From assembly GCA_958430865.1 (NCBI GenBank), contig CAUDNR010003312.1, positions 1-64,000 on the forward strand: a DNA stretch of 64,000 nucleotides. Reading direction: 5' to 3'. Shown in pieces: positions 1 through 10,193 of the stretch. Source of the DNA: Entrophospora sp. SA101 (lineage: Eukaryota; Glomeromycota; Glomeromycetes; Entrophosporales; Entrophosporaceae). The notes beneath the pieces are model-generated. The model saw only the letters and a program-made list of their open reading frames with translations, was not told where the DNA came from and made no database searches. How positions within the stretch are numbered: position 1 is the stretch's first letter; every line of letters starts with the position of its first letter. The translations under genes and the position numbers were made by a program.

Positions 1-1
1 G

Positions 2-442
2 CCATCAACAAAATTAGTTCGAATTTGTACTGCCTGCAAAAAACATTCACCAATCCAAGGTTCATGTTGTGCAGTCCGAATCCTTGAACTTCAACCTGAC
101 TTTGTTAATCAAAAATCTTTAATTGAAGAAACTATTGAATCTTATGGTCATAAAGTCATTTTTTACCCCAAGTTCCACTGTGAACTTAATTTTATTGAAT
201 TATTTTGGGGTGCAGCAAAACAATATACCCGTGAAAATTGTGATTATACCTTTAAGTCATTAGAAAAAACTGTTCCATTAGCATTAAATTCTGTTTCTCT
301 TGAAAAAATTCGAAAGTTTGCTTGCAGGTCTTGGAGATTTATGGATGCTTATAGAAATGGATTGACAGGTATAGAAGCTTTATATGCAGTAAAGAGATAC
401 AAATCTCATAGAAAAATTCCAAGCAATGTTATTGATAATTAA
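2..442 (+). CDS. DDE transposase, C-terminal part (Tc1/mariner-like)
   Basis: An open frame runs from the window edge to a TAA at 440-442 (146 codons); the start lies outside the window. It contains the block YPKFHCELNFIELFWG, which corresponds to the YxPxxxDLNxIExxW region of Tc1/mariner-type DDE transposases, with the glutamate of NFIE as the expected third catalytic acidic residue. The tail is basic and ends KSHRKIPSNVIDN. The first two catalytic acids would lie upstream of the window. No stop or frameshift interrupts the visible part, so the element may be young. Near-identical arms B and C both end at the gap a little downstream of this gene, so the assembly appears to break at this element. 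The family call is firm; autonomy cannot be judged. Confidence 0.8.
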   Translation, partial: PSTKLVRICTACKKHSPIQGSCCAVRILELQPDFVNQKSLIEETIESYGHKVIFYPKFHCELNFIELFWGAAKQYTRENCDYTFKSLEKTVPLALNSVSLEKIRKFACRSWRFMDAYRNGLTGIEALYAVKRYKSHRKIPSNVIDN

Positions 443-1403
443 AGTTGATAATAAAACAAATTAAGAAATTTTAGAAATCACATGACTTTATAAATTTTTT
501 GTCAAAAAAAAATCATTATTTTTTGAATGATTTTCAAATTTTGGTTTTTGAGTTTTTGGTGAAATTTGGCAGTGTGGCACAGTAAATGGTGGTTATAGAC
601 TTCGCGCACCATAATAATTTTTGGCAAATTATTCCAACTACCCCCTGATCACAATTTTCCAGCAGAAACTCTTGCCAGGAACATCCAAATTCTTAATATC
701 TTTAGCCTTGTACCTTTGGGCTTTTCTTAATATTACTGGCCTAGTATCTTCTGGCCTTACCTAGGTTCCTTCTGATCCCAGTTACCTTCCTAAGGCCTAT
801 TTCTAGAATAAAAGAAAAGAAATAAACATATACAACTACACTTAGTATAGGAGTCTGTCCCCCTGGTAAGATAGTAATTGGGGAAAAAATAAAAAATTTG
901 AAGACAACAAAGACAACAACAAGGATAAGGACAAGTTCAACAGTTTGTTATTTATTAAATGATTATTGTTAAAGATTTTTTATGATGATAACAATGATAC
1001 ATGAAATTAACATTATTTATACATGTTAAAGGTTCAACCCATCTAGTTATCTGATTTCCAAGAACTCTTGGTTTGTTAAATGTATTCCTTGAACATAATT
1101 TGAACCTTCCACATATTTTCAAGTTATTTTTAGAATAATCTTTCTTGATAATTTCAGTGAGTTAATTATTTTATTGGTTTATTACATTGATTGAGTAACA
1201 CTTTATCGAATTGGACTCTTGATCAATATTTCTGTGTTTTATTGATTTTCCCGTGATCCATAATTGCAACTTTAATGCAGTGTAATGTTTGTCAATTATA
1301 CAGGTTTTTGTCGAAGAGATTGTTCTAGTATTTTCTCGACAATTAACTTCCCTCTTTATATATAAAATTTTTTTTCTACTTTGTAATTTAAAATAAGTTA
1401 AAA

Positions 1404-2652
1404 ATGCCAGTGTGTGTTCATGAAGGTTGTAAAAAAACTTATACTGAAGAAGAAAATAATGATAATGCATGCCTTTACCATCCTAAACCTCCAATATTTC
1501 ACGAAGGTAAAAACTGATGATTGTAAATTTTTTCAACATTTTCATAAATCATTATTAAAAAAAAACAATAAAACAAAGGTTTAAAAGGATGGCAATGTTG
1601 TGACCGAAGGGTAACATCATTTGATGAATTTCTTATTATTCCAGGATGCACCAAAGGGTAATTAAAGATTAATGTTTCTAAAAAAATTTTTTTGTTGATT
1701 TGAACCTTGTTTTTCCTTGAATATTTATTTTATTTATTCAAATTATTTTATTAGCCAACACACTGATCAAATTCAACAACCTTCACCTTCAAGCACAGAC
1801 TTGTCAAAAAATGATTTAATTGATAACAATAATAAGGAACCAATGAGAGCTGAAGGAGAAGGAGAAGGAGTTGAAGTATATTCTGGACCAAAAATTCCTT
1901 TTGTTCAATCAAAAGAGGTAAATGCCAAAATTACAAACGCAACAATACCAAGTAGTGAAAAAACCAAGCCACAACAAATGATAGTCGAAGAACCAGAAGA
2001 TGATGATCCAAATATTCCTGTTACTGTTGGTACTGTTTGTAAAAGATCAGGTTGTGGTAAAAAATACATTGATGAAAAAACAAGCCGTGGAGAAGGTCCA
2101 GAAGCAGAATGTATCTATCATCCTGGTACAGCAACTTTTCATGAAGGAAGTAAAGGTAATAAAAATTCACTCACAATATAGATTATTAATTGATTTTTTT
2201 TCTTTTTGAGATAATTATACATGTCATTGTTGTTAGGTTGGAGTTGTTGCACTCGTAAAGTTTTAGAATTTGAAGAATTTTTGAAAATAAAAGGATGTAA
2301 AAAAGGAAAACATTTGTTTGTTGGAAATGTATGTCTTTTTCAATCATTAGAATTTTTTTAAAAAAGTAAAGTAAAATATTTACATCTTGTATTTTTTTAT
2401 TTGATTAATTTAGACCAACATAGAAGAACGTGTTAATTGTCGAAATGATTGGTATGATTAATATTCAGAAAATATGTATATATTAAAATTGAAAGTAATA
2501 ACAATAATAATATATTATTATAGGTATCAAACACCAACAAATGTGATAATGTCTATATTTGCAAAAAAGATTGATAAACAAAAATCTACTATAAATTTCC
2601 AATCACAAGAGGTAGATAATTGTTTATTATTATTATTATTATTACTACTGTG

Positions 2653-2706
<54 letters not shown>

Positions 2707-3090
2707 GTGATTCTGAAATAATTTTAAAAAATTTATAGTTAATTGTTGACTTGAGATTCTCTGATAGTAAAATATTCAAGGAAATTTATCCATTATATGA
2801 AAAAATAGATCCTGAAAAATCCAAATTTGAATATTTATCTACCAAGGTTGAAATTAAATTAAAGAAAGGTAAGTTATTTGATGATAAATAAGTTATTTTG
2901 AAAAATTTAAATTTAAATCTTTTTAATATATAAAATAGCAAATGGAATTTCTTGGCAAACATTAAGATCTGATGAGAATAGTTGTGGAGCTGTAACAACA
3001 TTCGGAGTTCAAGGCGGTAATGCAACAGTTGGTGGAAAGGAGTATACAATTGCTGAAGATTCACCTCTATATTCAGGAAAACAAAAATAA
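1404..3090 (+). CDS. CHORD and CS domain co-chaperone (CHORDC1/RAR1-type), copy A
   Basis: Eight exons: 1404-1506, 1579-1657, 1755-2155, 2237-2328, 2414-2451, 2524-2611, 2739-2868 and 2939-3090. All introns are GT-AG and phases close exactly, giving 360 aa. Two CHORD zinc modules are visible. The first spans about residues 4-63 (C4, C9, C23, H26, H33, C41, C42, C58, H63). The second spans about 154-220 (C156, C161, C180, H183, H190, C198, C199). A CS (p23-like) domain follows at about 235-345. An acidic, Ser/Pro-rich linker separates the CHORDs. By family knowledge, such proteins bind HSP90 and SGT1 and act as cytosolic co-chaperones in signalling and stress. The CHORD-CHORD-CS order is the animal/fungal form; plant RAR1 lacks CS. 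Intron 6 carries an ATT microsatellite. Near-identical copies lie at 49449-51135 (-) and 52877-54563 (+). Confidence 0.93.
2624..2706 (+). repeat. ATT/TTA microsatellite in intron 6 of the CHORD gene
   Basis: Trinucleotide ATT tract interrupted once by an ACTACTGTG block, lying between exons 6 and 7. The tract has the same length in all three copies of the gene. Confidence 0.9.
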
Positions 3091-3227
3091 ACAATTTTTT
3101 TTAGATTAAAAAATCATTTATTTATACATAATAAACACACACACATCACCTTAATGTTTAGACCCTCCAAAGCTATCCATCTTAAATTTGTAAAAAAAAA
3201 AAAAACCAATTAATAAATTATTTAGAT

Positions 3228-3386
3228 ATAAAATAGGGGTAAAATTGTTGCCATTACCTCTTTTTCAAAAATTATTTTTACTATCAATATATTGATTCAA
3301 CACCATTTTTTTTTTTTGGATTGTTTTTGCTCTGGTTGCTCTAATGTTAGATGTTTTGTAAATGTTACATGGCAGTCCATAACCAT
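3228..3386. other. 159-bp indel: present in arms A and C, absent from arm B
   Basis: Arm B joins sequence equivalent to 3227 directly to 3387, with a 2-bp AT microhomology at the junction. The segment lies 3' of the CHORD gene. It contains a T-rich tract and would encode the last 30 codons of a small minus-strand frame (3297-3491) that I cannot assign to a family. Confidence 0.9.
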
Positions 3387-3960
3387 GAAGGGTATTTCAA
3401 CTTTAGCAGAAAATTTTCGAATCCACTTTCTTTCGGCTAATATTACTACACCACCATGAAGATATCTATAAGAGGGAGGATATATATTCACAACTTTTAC
3501 TTTTATTTTCTAGCTTAAAATAAAAAAAAGTCTCTATTGCTTTATTGTCCTATTTCTCTAAACTTAACTCGGAGTTAGTATCTCTATTCTTTCAACACAA
3601 TACAAAACTCGTAACACTGCCTTTTTCCCTTGAAATTTTTTTGTTTCGTTAGTATAATTTTGGAAGAATGATTTACGTTTTTTCTATATTTGTCAATAAA
3701 ATGGTAGTAGCCGGCAAGGTTATCCCCAATCCTGAGTGAGTATGAACCAAGAACAAGAATGGTTAAGGCTCAAATACCAAGCCATCAAAAGAGAATGAAA
3801 TTAAAAATAAAATCCTTTGACAAATAATAATATAATAATGTCATCATACATTATAGGAAATCAAAAAAATAAAAATAAAAGAAAAATTTCTTATTTAAAG
3901 AACTTTGTCAATTCTGCTTTAATTCAAACACCATCATCATTTCAACGTTAGTACATACAA

Positions 3961-4876
3961 ATGGCAGGGAATCAGGAATCAAGTAAACGAAAAGTGACAA
4001 AGTAGAGATTCCCACAAAAAAACACAAAAATATTAATATACCAAATGCGGAATCTTCTAAAAATGCAGCTAAAAGAAAGGCAAGCGAGGACATAAAAAAA
4101 GAACAACAAAAAAAACCAAGTAAATATTTACCATTTATCTGCCTCTATTTTTTAGGAATAACACTCGAATATTTTTTTTTTAAATATCTAGAACGTCATT
4201 GTCTAACTTGTAAAGGACTGAATCATTCGCGTTCTTCAAGCAACCATTTTGAATTTCAAAGTCATTCTGCATCTAAATCCGTTCAGGAAAAAGGCACAAA
4301 ATACAAACAATGCACAATAAAAACTGGACTGGAAAGATTCCTTGAAGATAAAGATCTTGAGCCTGCAGTCCAAAGTGCTGTTTGAAAGATGACTCGAATT
4401 GTTTTTGAAGGCTCTCAGTTGGCTAACCAAACAGCACTTTATCACGTGGCTCTTGATGATCAATTTCCTTTTAACACAAGTGAAAGTGTTTCAAGTATAT
4501 GAGGCAATGCTTCCAAGCTGTAACTACATACGGAAATACCCCTGATACCCATCATAAATAGTATTTGACCTCGAGGAATGAATCGAACAAATAAAAAATC
4601 ATTAGGACAACTTCTCTCCTCTGCTGCACGGTAATACGTTACAAATTGTCAGAATCACATAACAATAACCGACTTAAAAGATGGATAAAATATAAATTAT
4701 TTAAGATTCATCAGTTTCCTTTACTCAAAAACAATCGACTTCATCATAAACCATTCCATTACCAACTTGAAAAATCAAGATCCCTCTTCCCTTCCTTCAA
4801 GATCATTGATAAACTCTCTACATCACACCCACAATACCTTTGCAGCCAAACTATCATGACATTTGACATGCCGTAA
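3961..4876 (+). pseudogene. Degenerate gene with a Cys-rich (CLTCKGLNH) motif, copy A
   Basis: Reading starts at ATG 3961 (MAGNQESSKRK), then needs a one-base frame change to continue as a Lys-rich segment ending in KKEQQKKP at 4119. A GT-AG intron (4120-4191) joins in frame to KRHCLTCKGLNHSRSSSNHF, a CxxC...H zinc-knuckle-like motif. In-frame stops follow at TGA 4382-4384 and again near 4501. Similarity to a coding frame persists in pieces to about 4876 (KRWIKYKLFKIHQ...). The pattern is that of a dead member of a repeated lineage-specific gene or transposon family. I do not know its function. Copies lie in arms B and C with the same lesions. Confidence 0.55.
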
Positions 4877-5473
4877 TATCGTAATGCCATAATATATTTT
4901 AGACATCCATTTTCAAATTGTCATAATCAGGTCGTAATGACATAGTGCCATAATTAGGTTGTGACTGAAGATATTGGGCCACATGTTGGGCCACATGTTC
5001 GCAATATGGTTGGCCGGCACTTCGATAAAGTTGTTAAAAAAAAATTTTTTTAAATTATAAATTAGTGGAAGAAATTGATTTTTTAAAGATTAACAAAAAT
5101 CATTATGGCTTCTGACCAAGCGGAAAATTACTAATGACTATTATCTACTATTAGTTAGTAATTACTTAACTAACTAATTAGCTACCTAACATTTCAGTGT
5201 CTTGCTCATAAGAATAGAGGCAGAAAATTGTTAATTAATTCATTTCTGAACAAACATTTTACAAATTAAATAATAAAATTGATTCTTTTGTTTAATAAAA
5301 ACACTTTTTAGTCGGAAATTAAAAGGTAGGGTTTAATTGCTTATTTGGTTATCAGAGTAATACATAACCAGAGTTTCTATTTGTAATATTCTTATTTGAA
5401 TTATTCGAATAAACTTTCAATGTAATTTGAACACTCATAACGAATAAAACAAATAATTCGAATAGAAACTTTA

Positions 5474-5662
5474 CAGTCCCCGGCGAAAAGAATGGCGGAC
5501 AGATTTTTTGAGATTACGCATATAATTTATTATTAACCAAAAAAATTTTTTTTTTGTATATACAAAGACAAACACTAAAGTTACATTTTTTTTATTAAAT
5601 TAATATTCTATGTGTTCTCCTTCTGCATCGATACATGCTTTAACGTGCTTGCAGATTTGCTG
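5474..5662 (-). mobile_element. Remnant of a mariner-type element: transposase C-terminus plus terminal repeat
   Basis: On the minus strand, 21 codons (5600-5662) read AQQICKHVKACIDAEGEHIEY and stop, a typical C-terminal tail of mariner transposases. About 125 bp further 3' the element ends in CAGTCCCCGGCG next to a TA dinucleotide (5472-5473), as expected for a mariner terminal repeat and TA target. The rest of the transposase is missing upstream of 5662. An imperfect inverted repeat (AGTTTCTATT...AATAGAAACT) just outside, 5385-5470, may belong to an older insertion. Copies are at 47036-47224 (+) and 56947-57135 (-). Confidence 0.65.
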
Positions 5663-6357
5663 AGCTTTCTAGGTACAAGTAAGAGGCAGCAAATTCGTAA
5701 AACAAGTTAATTGATTATTTTGCCTTCCGAAACTCATGAGTTTAGAATTATTCGAAATTAAAACCGTTCTAAACTGGTTTAAAAAATGAACGTGAATTAC
5801 TAAACTGTTAGAAACTCCTAAACTGTTTCGAAACTCCTAAAAATCCCAAACCAAACAAATATTCTTAATCTTTATTTTTTATTTTTGCTTATTATTATTA
5901 TCACTCATTATTAATAAAGTTTTTTTAAAAAATAATAATTTTTTTACATAATTTGATGGAGGTGAAATTTCAGGAATTGAATCAGAATCAAATACTTCTA
6001 GATACCACAAAAGTCTTTAAAATTGAATGATCAATAATTCCTGCACATTTTTAAATAATATCTCATCTTTATCCCAAAAATTAGCAAGTGATTGTGTATT
6101 TGCTTTATATGCTGCATTTTACAAAGATTCACTTACACCATCTCTTTCTGCAACAATATACATATATCTTTTTTTGATATATTCACATTCATGTGCTGAA
6201 TGGACTTGCAGTTTATTAACAACTCCATTACTCCATTTACAATTAATTACATGTTTTGCATTTGGCTCCAAAATATCCTGGATGTTTTGAAGGATAACAT
6301 TCAAAATGTTGCCAAACTGCATTTTTTGGTTGTCCACCATGATTTTTGAACTATTTA

Positions 6358-6984
6358 CAGTTGGCTCTGGATATAGTGAAGCATTTGTTTTTGGAAAAAC
6401 TTCATTATATAGACGATTCATTATATAAAAAGATCGCCAAATGTCATGTGAAATTTTCATCAGTTAAAAGTATATTGATGTTTATTATTCGAATAAAAAA
6501 AATACATTAATGAAATAAATTATGTGGACCATCTTTCTAGTAGCATAGTGGACTTTTGTTTTATCACATGTGACAAAATCGATCATTGATCTTTTTTATT
6601 AGTAATTATTTATGTGAGTAATTTTTTACATGATGGTAATTTTAGACTGTAAATATTGTATGAATAGTTTTTATTTAGTTGATTTTTTACATGATGATTT
6701 TTTGAATCATAAATATTTCATTAATCGTTTCATTACTATTACTAGTAATACTATTTCCCTTTAAAAGGAATGATCGATATGTTTTAATAATTTCTTCATT
6801 ATATGGAGATCTTATTTTACTATTGATGGATCAAGACAAACTTCATTAAATGCTTATATAGAGAGTTTATATTAAAATTCATTATATCAATAGCAATTTG
6901 TATATAATGAAATTGGAATTTTTCTAACTTCATTATATAGTACGATTCACTATATAATAGGTTCACTATATTCAGAGCCAACTG
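6358..6984. mobile_element. Non-autonomous Tc1/mariner-like element (MITE), 627 bp, copy A
   Basis: The ends are inverted: CAGTTGGCTCTGGATATAG at 6358 and its complement with one change ending at 6984 (about 23 bp in total). TA dinucleotides flank both ends (6356-6357 and 6985-6986). Internal subterminal repeats related to TTCATTATATAG occur near both ends. There is no transposase frame inside. The diverged homologous sequence near 58010 lacks the element and has a single TA at the equivalent place, which supports the boundaries. Arm B carries the same element at 45714-46340. Confidence 0.85.
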
Positions 6985-8113
6985 TATATATCTACACTGA
7001 TATTGTGATTAAAAAAAATTTATATATATATATTTTAAGAAAGAGAAAAATTATATTATAATTAGAACAAATAAAAAAATTATTATATTTTTGTTGATTT
7101 AAACTAACCCAATGATTTAATTAATTAATTAATTAATTGTCAGAACAATAAAATGAACTTTTGATAAAAACGTCACTTGAAGAGAAAATGATTTTGTAGT
7201 AATTTTATTATTATGGATCGCGGAAAATTAAACGAATTTAGCTGTTGTATTTTTTTCCATCCGGAAAACTTTTTATTTTGTTTCAATTTCAGGGCTAAAC
7301 ATAGCAAACTCGGTAAACTTGTGCAACTTTGAAGCTCAAATCCTCCGCAACAGCATGACATATCAATTAAATGAAATTGTAACTTTGTAGAGGAAGGTTT
7401 TGGCTTCAAAACACGATTTATTTTGAGGTTTGCATTTCCATTTTTGGAGGATTTGAAGGATCTACATGACCAATAAAAAGTTGCGAGACCAAGTGGCTTG
7501 CATTATATTAAAAATATAATGTAGTATTTGGGATATATAAGAACATTAAATTTTTTTTTTGAACACAATAGAAGATTTCTTGATAAATATTAAGGTTAAT
7601 ATTAATTGATAAAGTAATAATATTAATAATAAGGGACCTGATCTAATTGATCTAATTATTAATTAAAAGAAATTACGGATAATATGAATGATTGGTGCAA
7701 GAAACATCATGGAGAGGTTAATAAAATTGTTATTAATATTTAAATACATTTGATTTGATTTAAATAAATAAAAAAAAATACGCATGCATTGAATTCCTAA
7801 AAAAAAAAACATATCCCAGAAGGAATCGCACTTCTTGCAGAGAATAGCGTTTATGCAGATAAAATATTTTTGAAAAAATAAATTCCACAAGTTATTGATT
7901 ACTTGTATTATCGTATAATTGATGTTATGTAGACGGTATACCCTAACATCTTTACAATATGGCACCAAAGAGATTTGTCCATCGTGCATCGGAAGACATC
8001 AAAGAAAGTGTCGAAGAACTTAAATATTATAAAAGATATATCTCTGTAGAGCAAAATGAAAATAATTCAAGCAGAATACAAAGGAAAAATAATTTATATT
8101 ATATGATGTATTG
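6985..8113. other. Gene-poor AT-rich stretch, copy A
   Basis: No convincing gene was found between the MITE and the oxygenase gene. It contains TAAT tandem repeats (7116-7137), long A runs and short unsupported frames. Similarity to the diverged arm C continuation ends near 7190. Confidence 0.6.
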
Positions 8114-8886
8114 TTAGGAAAACATTAGATCACTTCTAAGGACATATTTGGATCCTTTTTTAACCTCTTTGCCTTCCTAAAAATAAATCAAAGTAAAATT
8201 ACAATATGTATGATAAATATATAGATGAAATGTGTGTTTAAACTACATACATGTAATAGACATTCATGACCATGTAAATGTAATAAAGCCATTCCTCTTT
8301 GAGGTTTTATTGTGATTCCATTATTATCTTTTTTTGACTTATAAAAAACAGTTTCCCCGCCTAAAAGTGGATATTCAGATTCGCCTTCACCACCATTTAA
8401 ATAAATCAATAATGTCCATTGACTTAAACTACCTAAAGAATCTTTAACGGAAACATCATAATGTTTACCAAATTTTTGACCTATACAATATTTATAAATC
8501 CTAATGTTGTGATTAAGACCTGAAACTGTTTTTTCACCCGATTTCCAATCAGAAACTAGCAAATCCAATCCTGAATTAAATAAAACTCGCGAAAAATTTT
8601 TATCTTCTATCGAAAATCTATGGTTATTTCTAAATGCTTCGCCTTTTTTTGGAGATGGGTTGGCGGTAGATTGCAATGGAATATTGTTATTGATGAAATT
8701 AATTGTCTCGGCACATTCTTCAGATGTGAAAAACGAGTTTATAATTAAAATTTGATTAGAGAGTATTGTTTGTAATTCTAAATTAGATTTTAGAGATAAT
8801 TTTGGCCAATTTAAAATGTTTTTAGTAACTTCATTAAAGTTTTTTGCTTTTGTATCTTCCTTTTTTTTTATATTTTTTGGTGGCAT
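8114..8886 (-). CDS. 2OG-Fe(II) oxygenase, prolyl 4-hydroxylase-like, copy A
   Basis: Two exons on the minus strand: 8251-8886 and 8114-8176, giving 232 aa. The intron (8177-8250) is GT-AG. The iron-binding set is H142 and D144 (in GKHYDVSV) and H212 (in HECLLH). K222, in GSKYVLRSDLMF, fits the lysine that binds 2-oxoglutarate in prolyl 4-hydroxylase-type enzymes. LGGETVFY at about 175-182 is also typical. The intron falls exactly after the codon of H212, so the catalytic triad and the 2OG-binding residue lie on different exons. The N-terminus is Lys-rich with no signal peptide, suggesting cytosol or nucleus. The substrate cannot be told. It diverges from the cupredoxin gene across 425 bp. 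Confidence 0.88.
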
Positions 8887-9311
8887 CTTTTTATTTTTAT
8901 TTATTTTATTTGTTTATATTTCAAAAATAGTTCCAATTTTTCAAATATATTTTAGCGTTCAGATAAGAATTTTTTTTTTTTAGACAATAAAAATGAAATT
9001 TCTAAAAAAAATTTAAGATTTGATAATGTGTAACTTTTAAAATAGAACGGAATCGGCATTATATTTATTATTTATGGTTTTATATTTGTTCAATGATAAT
9101 GGTGACAGTAACAACACTAAGATAATTCTAAATAAATAAAAGATTTATTTATTTCCTCTTTTTTTTTCTCTTCTCTCTTTAAAAAATAAAATAAAATAAA
9201 ATAAAATTATAAAATTATAAAAAAAAAAATATATATTTAAAAAATTTAACGAAAAAACATATTTTTTTAATTATATTTTATTTATTTTATTTTTTTTTTT
9301 TAACGAAAATT
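8887..9311. promoter_or_regulatory. Divergent intergenic region between oxygenase and cupredoxin genes
   Basis: This is 425 bp between two start codons facing apart. It is extremely AT-rich, with a tandem TAAAA block near 9185-9205, a pyrimidine stretch (CTCTTTTTTTTTCTC, about 9157-9180) and long T tracts immediately before the cupredoxin ATG. It presumably holds both promoters; no specific factor site is identified. Confidence 0.5.
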
Positions 9312-10193
9312 ATGTTGAAAACCAATTTAATAAAAATTTCGATAATTTTCATTATTGGTTGTTATGTTAATTATTTTTGCTCGGCTGAAGACATTGTAAT
9401 TGAAGTGGCCCCCACCACATTAAAATTCTCGCCGCAAAATGTTACTGCAAAAGTTGGTGATACTGTGAGTAAATTTTTTTTTGTATTATCATCCTTTAAA
9501 AAAAAAAATACAAAAAAAATAAATAATCAATATTTTTAGATAACATGGAAAGTGATTCAAGGCAACCACATTATAGCAGAGTCTGATGTTTTAGCAGGAT
9601 GTAGTAAAACAAAAGACATTGGATCAGGTTAGTAAATATTTCTCTTTTCTCTCGCTCTTTCCCTCTCACCCCCTCCTTTCTCTCTTAATAATAATCATAC
9701 CTAAATTTTATATAATCATATAATAGTTTCATCAAATACACTTGTTGGTCCTCAAACATTTTCATACACAGTAACCAAAAGAAACAATAATGAAATTTAT
9801 TATTTTTGTGCTTATGCTCAACATTGTGCAAATGGAATGTGGGGAGTAATAACAATATCTGGATCAGAAACTAATGGAACTAGTGAAACTAATGAACCTG
9901 GTGAAACTGGTAGTGATAATGACAAATCTAATTCTGATGACGATTCAACCAAATCATTCTTAAAAGCCAATTTAAAACTTATTATTGGCGTATTAGTTGG
10001 AGTTATTCTATTCTCAATTATTGTTTTATCAGTGATTTTATGTGCCTGTAGAAAAAGAAAAGCTAGAAAAGTATTCAAAGATGAAGAAGAATCAGAAGAA
10101 AATTATAATAATTCAATGTACAAAAGAGGTATTAATTACGATACTCATGACATTATTGAAGTAGATTCTAAGAAAAAAGATATTTTGTCCTGA
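9312..10193 (+). CDS. Cupredoxin-domain single-pass membrane protein, copy A
   Basis: Three exons: 9312-9464, 9540-9627 and 9727-10193, giving 235 aa. The N-terminus has a hydrophobic signal peptide ending about residue 24. Residues about 28-125 form a plastocyanin-like (cupredoxin) domain. All four type-1 copper ligands can be placed: H61, C108, H113 and M118 (C-x4-H-x4-M), with C72 and C114 available for a disulfide. A Gly/Ser/Asp/Glu-rich stalk (about 126-156) leads to one transmembrane segment (about 164-186). A basic stop-transfer CRKRKARK and a charged cytoplasmic tail of about 45 residues follow. This predicts a cell-surface copper protein; fungal relatives are extracellular Ser-rich cupredoxins. 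Its role (electron transfer, copper binding or wall function) is unknown. Arm B copy: 42505-43386 (-). Confidence 0.88.

Noticed and set aside
3297..3491. 64-codon minus frame after the CHORD gene
   Set aside because: Looks mildly coding (RYLHGGVVILAERKWIRKF), but I found no upstream exon or family, and arm B lacks half of it. Kept only under the indel.
4936..5010. Short tandem repeats such as GGGCCACATGTT twice
   Set aside because: Two units only; too small to call an element.
6119..6460. 113-codon minus frame crossing the MITE end
   Set aside because: It reads through the inserted element, so it cannot be an ancestral gene; the part outside the MITE may be a relic of a repeat.
7663..7989. 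108-codon minus frame downstream of the oxygenase gene
   Set aside because: Phe/Ile/Asn-rich low-complexity translation without motif; probably chance.
7924..8028. Short plus-strand frame with a CPSC...H...C pattern
   Set aside because: Only 34 codons; the cysteine/histidine spacing is suggestive, but nothing around it supports a gene.
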